Position numbers and translations under genes: made by a program. From Delphinapterus leucas (taxonomy: Eukaryota; Chordata; Mammalia; Artiodactyla; Monodontidae): a DNA stretch of 64,000 nucleotides. The stretch's first letter is position 1. Each line of letters starts with the position of its first letter. The stretch lies in NCBI RefSeq assembly GCF_002288925.2, contig NW_022098072.1, positions 15,961,133 through 16,025,132 of the forward strand, written 5' to 3'. Below the pieces are notes generated by a model that worked only from the letters and a program-made list of their open reading frames with translations, was not told where the DNA came from and made no database searches. Shown here one piece after another: positions 60,301 to 64,000 of this stretch.

Positions 60301-60849
60301 CCCAGCTGTGCAAATTTTTGCATGGATAAACTTGTTTGAAAGAATCTCCGTAAGTAAAGTTATTATTGTTTTTTGTGTCTCATCTTCTGGGTAAGAATTT
60401 CCTGGAGCCAACAGTTAAATTATGTTGACCCAGGTGGCCTCATTCTCAGGCCCAATAGTTGTTGTGTTGAAGCAGGTGTTCTCAGTTCTCACAATTTTGT
60501 TCAGTGATCTAGAGGAATTTAAAGGAAATCTCCAGATATACTTCACCCAACAGAGGTAATCCAAACTTCTACTGGGCATGTTTGGCAATCATATATGTCC
60601 ATGATAAAATAAGAGGAGGAGGAGCTGTCGCTAGGACTCCAAATGGTCCAGAAACTCTGGTCCAAGTACAAATTTTAAGCAAAAAATTTGGAAAATTCTT
60701 ATATTCCTATTTAGAACTCTTTGTGGTGACTGTGATCTTTATGTAATCGTCAAACTAAAGTGCTTTTTCTCAGGACTCATTGTCTCTTTGTGTTGCTGAG
60801 TGAAGTAATCTATAGGTGGCAATTATATGCAGTTGACTGATGGTGTTGT
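57313..60849. other. Long unassigned stretch
   Basis: No gene or confident repeat in 3.5 kb. 58085-58625 is less AT-rich than its surroundings and might be an old LTR or repeat that I cannot identify. The 112-aa frame at 59812-60150 has no recognisable domain. Around 60340-60410 a sequence with GTAAAGTTATTATTGTTTTTTG and TGTCTCATCTTC recalls an LTR 3' end, but I cannot support a call. Confidence 0.45.
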
Positions 60850-61585
60850 TGAATTCAACTATGTTCTTAACTGATTTTTTTACCTGCTAGATCTGTCCAT
60901 TACTGATAGTGGATACTGGAGTCTTCAACTATACTAGTAGATTCATCTATTTCTTCTTGCCATTATAGTAGTTTTTGCCTCTAATATTTTGATCCTCAGT
61001 TGTTAGTCACGTACACATAAGAATTATTTTTATGTCTTCTTGAAGAATTGACTCCTTTATCATTATGGAATGCCCCACTTTATCCCTGAAAACTTTTCTC
61101 GCTCTGAAGTCTTCTCTACCTGAAATTAATATAGCTATTCCTGCTTTCTTTTGATTTGTGTTAGCATGGTATGACTTTCTCCATTATTTTACCTATAACT
61201 TATATGTATTTTTATATTTAAAGTAGGCTTATTGTAGACAACATATATTTGGGTCTTGTTTTTTGATCCGCTCTGACAATCTGTCTTTTAATTGGTATAT
61301 TTAGACCACTGATATTTAGATGATTATTAATATAGTTTGACTAATATCAACCATTTTTATTACTCTTTTAAATTTTGCTCTTATTCTTTGTTCCTATTTT
61401 CATCTTTCACTCATATTCTATCTTTTTTCTCAATTAAATTGAGAATTTTATATGATTCAATTTTCTCTCCTTTCTTAGTATATCATTTATACTTCGTTTT
61501 TCACTTTCTTAGTGATGCCTTAGAGTTTACAATATACATTTAAGACACATCCAAGTCCACTGTCAAATAACACTATGCCACTGAG
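60850..61585 (-). mobile_element. Old L1 linker/ORF2 nuclease region (reverse)
   Basis: Minus-strand order: ORF1-ORF2 linker (61400-61580), ORF2 start, then the endonuclease (plus-strand complement text includes TTGTAGACAACATATATTTG, GGTCTTGTTTTTTGATCCGC, ATAGCTATTCCTGCTTTCTT, CCTTTATCATTATGGAATGCC). Many stops. Its linker region is the inverted counterpart of 63030-63230. Confidence 0.7.
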
Positions 61586-61889
61586 AGGAGGGAATTACCT
61601 AACTTCAGCCCACTCCAGTCATCCTGTCCCACTTGAGGGGGGGTGGCAAAAAACTGAGAAACACTTGTGAAGTTCACAGTCCAGAGGCACAGGATCACTG
61701 AAAGACTGAGAACTAATCAGAGGATTAAAGAATGCTTTCCCCTCCCTCTTCACCTTATGAACACATTACTAAAGCCTATTTACAGAGTTTCCTTTTACCC
61801 AGTAGCCAGCTGTACCCAGTACAGCTTTCAACAAACGTCACAAGGCATACTTGTAAAGGTGAAAAAAATAAAACAAAACAAAACAGAAA

Positions 61890-63240
61890 AAAACCCAAAA
61901 AACAACAGTTTGCAAAGACAGAGCAACCATCACAACCAGACATGGCAGGGATGTTGGAGTTACCAGCCTGAGATTTTAAAACAGCTATTATTAATGTGCT
62001 AGGAACTCTAATCGATACTCAGAGACAGTATGCAAGAACAGGTTTAAGCAAAGAGATGGAAACTCTGAGAACTACCAAAAGGAACGCTGCAAATCAAAAA
62101 CACTGTAACAGAAATGAAAAGTGCCTTCTATGGGCTGATTAGTAGACTGGATTACCTGAAGAAAGAATCTCTGAGCTGAAGTATATTCAATAGAAACTGC
62201 CAAAATTTAAAAACAAGGATAAAAAAGACTGAAAAAATATATATATACAAGGATTGTGGGACCTCTGCAAAAAGTGTTACAGACACATAATGGGAATGTC
62301 AGAAGGAAAAGTAAGAGAGAAAGGAGCAGAAGTAATATTTGAAGCAATAGTAAGTGAGAATTTTCCAAATGAACGTCAAACACCAAATAAGGGATTCAAG
62401 TTCAGGAACACAATGCAATATAAAATCCTCCCCATTCCCCCCTCCCACTCGCCCCCCCACGAAACCTAAGCCTAAGCTTATTATTACCTATAGGTAAGCA
62501 AAGATAAAAATTGCAGCCAACTTCACCTCAGAAACAATGCAACAAGAAGTGAGTAGTGTGAAATAATTAAATTATTTAATTATTAAAATAATCATTTAAG
62601 AGAAAAAAGCCCATCTACCTCAAATTTTTATTCAGTGAAATAAATTATCTTACAAAAGTGAAGGAGAAATAAATGCTTTCTCAAAATTTGAGAGAATTTG
62701 TTGCCAGTAGATTGGCCTTGCAATAAATGTTAAATAAGATTTTAAAGGAGAAGGAAAATGATATACATTAGAAACTTGAACCTATGTAAAAAAGGAAAGA
62801 GTACAAGAGAAAGAGTAAGTAGAGATAAAATTTTTAAAAAAACTTTTATTTTTCTTATCCTTAATTGATATAAGAGAATCATTTATTCAAAATAGCAACA
62901 ATGATGTATGCAATTATGTGTGCTTATGAATAAACGGAATAAATGACAGCAATGATACAAGGAACAGGAAGGAGAAATTAGAATTATTTTATCATGTGGT
63001 ACTTGGTATTAGAGGGAAGGGGTGTAGTGTTATTTGAGAATGGACTTGGCTTTCTTTTAAATATACAGTATATTGCAAACTGTAAGGCACCACTAAAATT
63101 TTTTTTAGAAGTATAAATGATATGCTAAGAAAGGAGAGAAAATGCAATCATATAAAATTCTCAGTTAAAACCATAAAAGGTAGAAAAAGAGTAGAAGATA
63201 AAAATAAGAACAAAGAATAATGTCAATAAACAGAAACATA
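61890..63240 (+). mobile_element. Old L1 ORF1 and linker region
   Basis: Plus-strand ORF1 start (CAACCATCACAACCAGACAT, GTTGGAGTTACCAGCCTGAG), core (GAATGTCAGAAGGAAAAGTA, AATATTTGAAGCAATAGTAA), C-terminal part (CTCAAAATTTGAGAGAATTTG, TTGCCAGTAGATTGGCCTTGC) and linker (GAATGGACTTGGCTTTC, ATATGCTAAGAAAGGAGAGA). Broken by stops and a C-rich run near 62428-62460. No ORF2 follows. Confidence 0.7.
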
Positions 63241-64000
63241 TGAATGGGGGGGCACTTCCTATGCTCTACTTCTGCTGCAGATATTCTACTGTAATCCTAC
63301 AGCTTCTTTAAAATGTTATAATACACCATTCTCATTAACAGATTTGTTTCCCACCTTACATATATAAAAGGTGATTCTTAGAACTTAAAACCAGCTGAAG
63401 ATCCTCCACATTAACTTATGAAAATACTTTGGTAAAGCCTAGCTGCTTTCTTTTACTGTTCTGAATGACATCTTCAGTGAAGTAGAGTGAAGCAGGCTTC
63501 CTGGTGGGTTTAGTTTTGTCATACCATGACCATAAGCCGCCATGAGCTACAGTCACAAGGACTTTACTTGCTACTGTGAGTTTCTAAACTCAAGCATCCC
63601 TCAGGCACTGTGCTTCTGCAGGGAGGAGAACTCACCTAGCTTCTGTCAAACCTCACTTCCTTATTCCTTCCTCTCCCATAACCTCACTGCTATAAAGTAG
63701 ACTATTAATATAATTTACATATTGAAGATGTCTAATTATTCCAGATTTCTCTGAACACATTCCCTGAACTGCAGATCTGAACTAAGCTCTCTACTTGGTA
63801 GCTACTAGGGTTTTCGAAGTTAAAATGCCATGAACCTATGATGTACACAAGATTTTATGTACTAGCTGCTTCTCTTAGTTTTCCCTACCGGTTAAATAAT
63901 ATTTTTTGGCCACTTGTTTAAACCAAAGTCTAGATGTATAGTGCTTACCTCCAGAATCTACTCCTGTCCACCAGCTTCAAAGCGAACACACTAGTCAACT
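63241..64000. other. Unassigned sequence
   Basis: Slightly higher GC than average, with no gene or repeat that I can name before the window ends. Confidence 0.45.

Overview
The window is AT-rich mammalian nuclear DNA with no protein-coding gene, exon or RNA gene that I can support. It is most likely from a cetacean, probably a toothed whale. The main evidence is twelve copies of a tRNA-derived SINE of the cetartiodactyl CHR type (head GGCTTCCCTGGTGGCGCAG, internal GGTTCGTGCCCC, tail GTACCGC plus poly-A) and two longer relatives. Several copies are close to one another and keep readable target-site duplications, as expected for the CHR-2 SINEs that amplified in whales. The L1 elements end in the cetartiodactyl-type 3' UTR. 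MIR, L2, MLT1 and old L1M pieces form the mammal-wide background. The long open frames in the window are translations of SINEs, L1 ORFs or L1 5' UTR.

Layout. 1-4.2 kb: sequence with no repeat I recognise. 4.2-5.3 kb: a reverse SINE, then a 5'-inverted (twin-primed) L1 with a 12-bp target duplication. 6.7-9.5 kb: an old L1 3' end, a SINE and a decayed L1M. 9.5-27 kb: mostly unassigned sequence with MIR, L2, several SINEs, TG, TTCC and TA microsatellites, and two short L1 3' ends. 27.2-33.1 kb: an old inverted L1M fragment, then a long decayed plus-strand L1. 33.9-36.8 kb: an L1 that has its 5' UTR and ORF1 but no 3' half, joined to an MLT1 LTR. 37.5-38.0 kb: two SINEs in tandem. 38.4-45.2 kb: a complete but dead L1 with a 16-bp target duplication and a SINE inside ORF2. 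46.4-50.8 kb: an old L1M split by a short endogenous retrovirus with two LTRs. 51.3-52.6 kb: a reverse L1M interrupted by a SINE. 52.6-60.8 kb: mostly unassigned sequence. 60.8-63.2 kb: two inverted pieces of the same kind of old L1.

No genes work together here. The biology is a layered history of retrotransposition, with L1 machinery supplying reverse transcriptase for the SINEs. The feature most worth following is the retroviral leader at 47.58-48.24 kb. Immediately after the primer-binding site it carries five tandem 19-bp units whose junctions read TCTCGCGAGG, close to the CpG-containing TCTCGCGAGA element known to bind BANP, followed by four units of a ~70-bp repeat. A second striking feature is a perfect 25-bp-arm hairpin in the 27.8-33.1 kb L1, which looks like a template-switch scar. 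Repeat family names come from remembered consensus sequences and were not checked against a database; boundaries without target duplications are accurate to roughly 10-50 bp.
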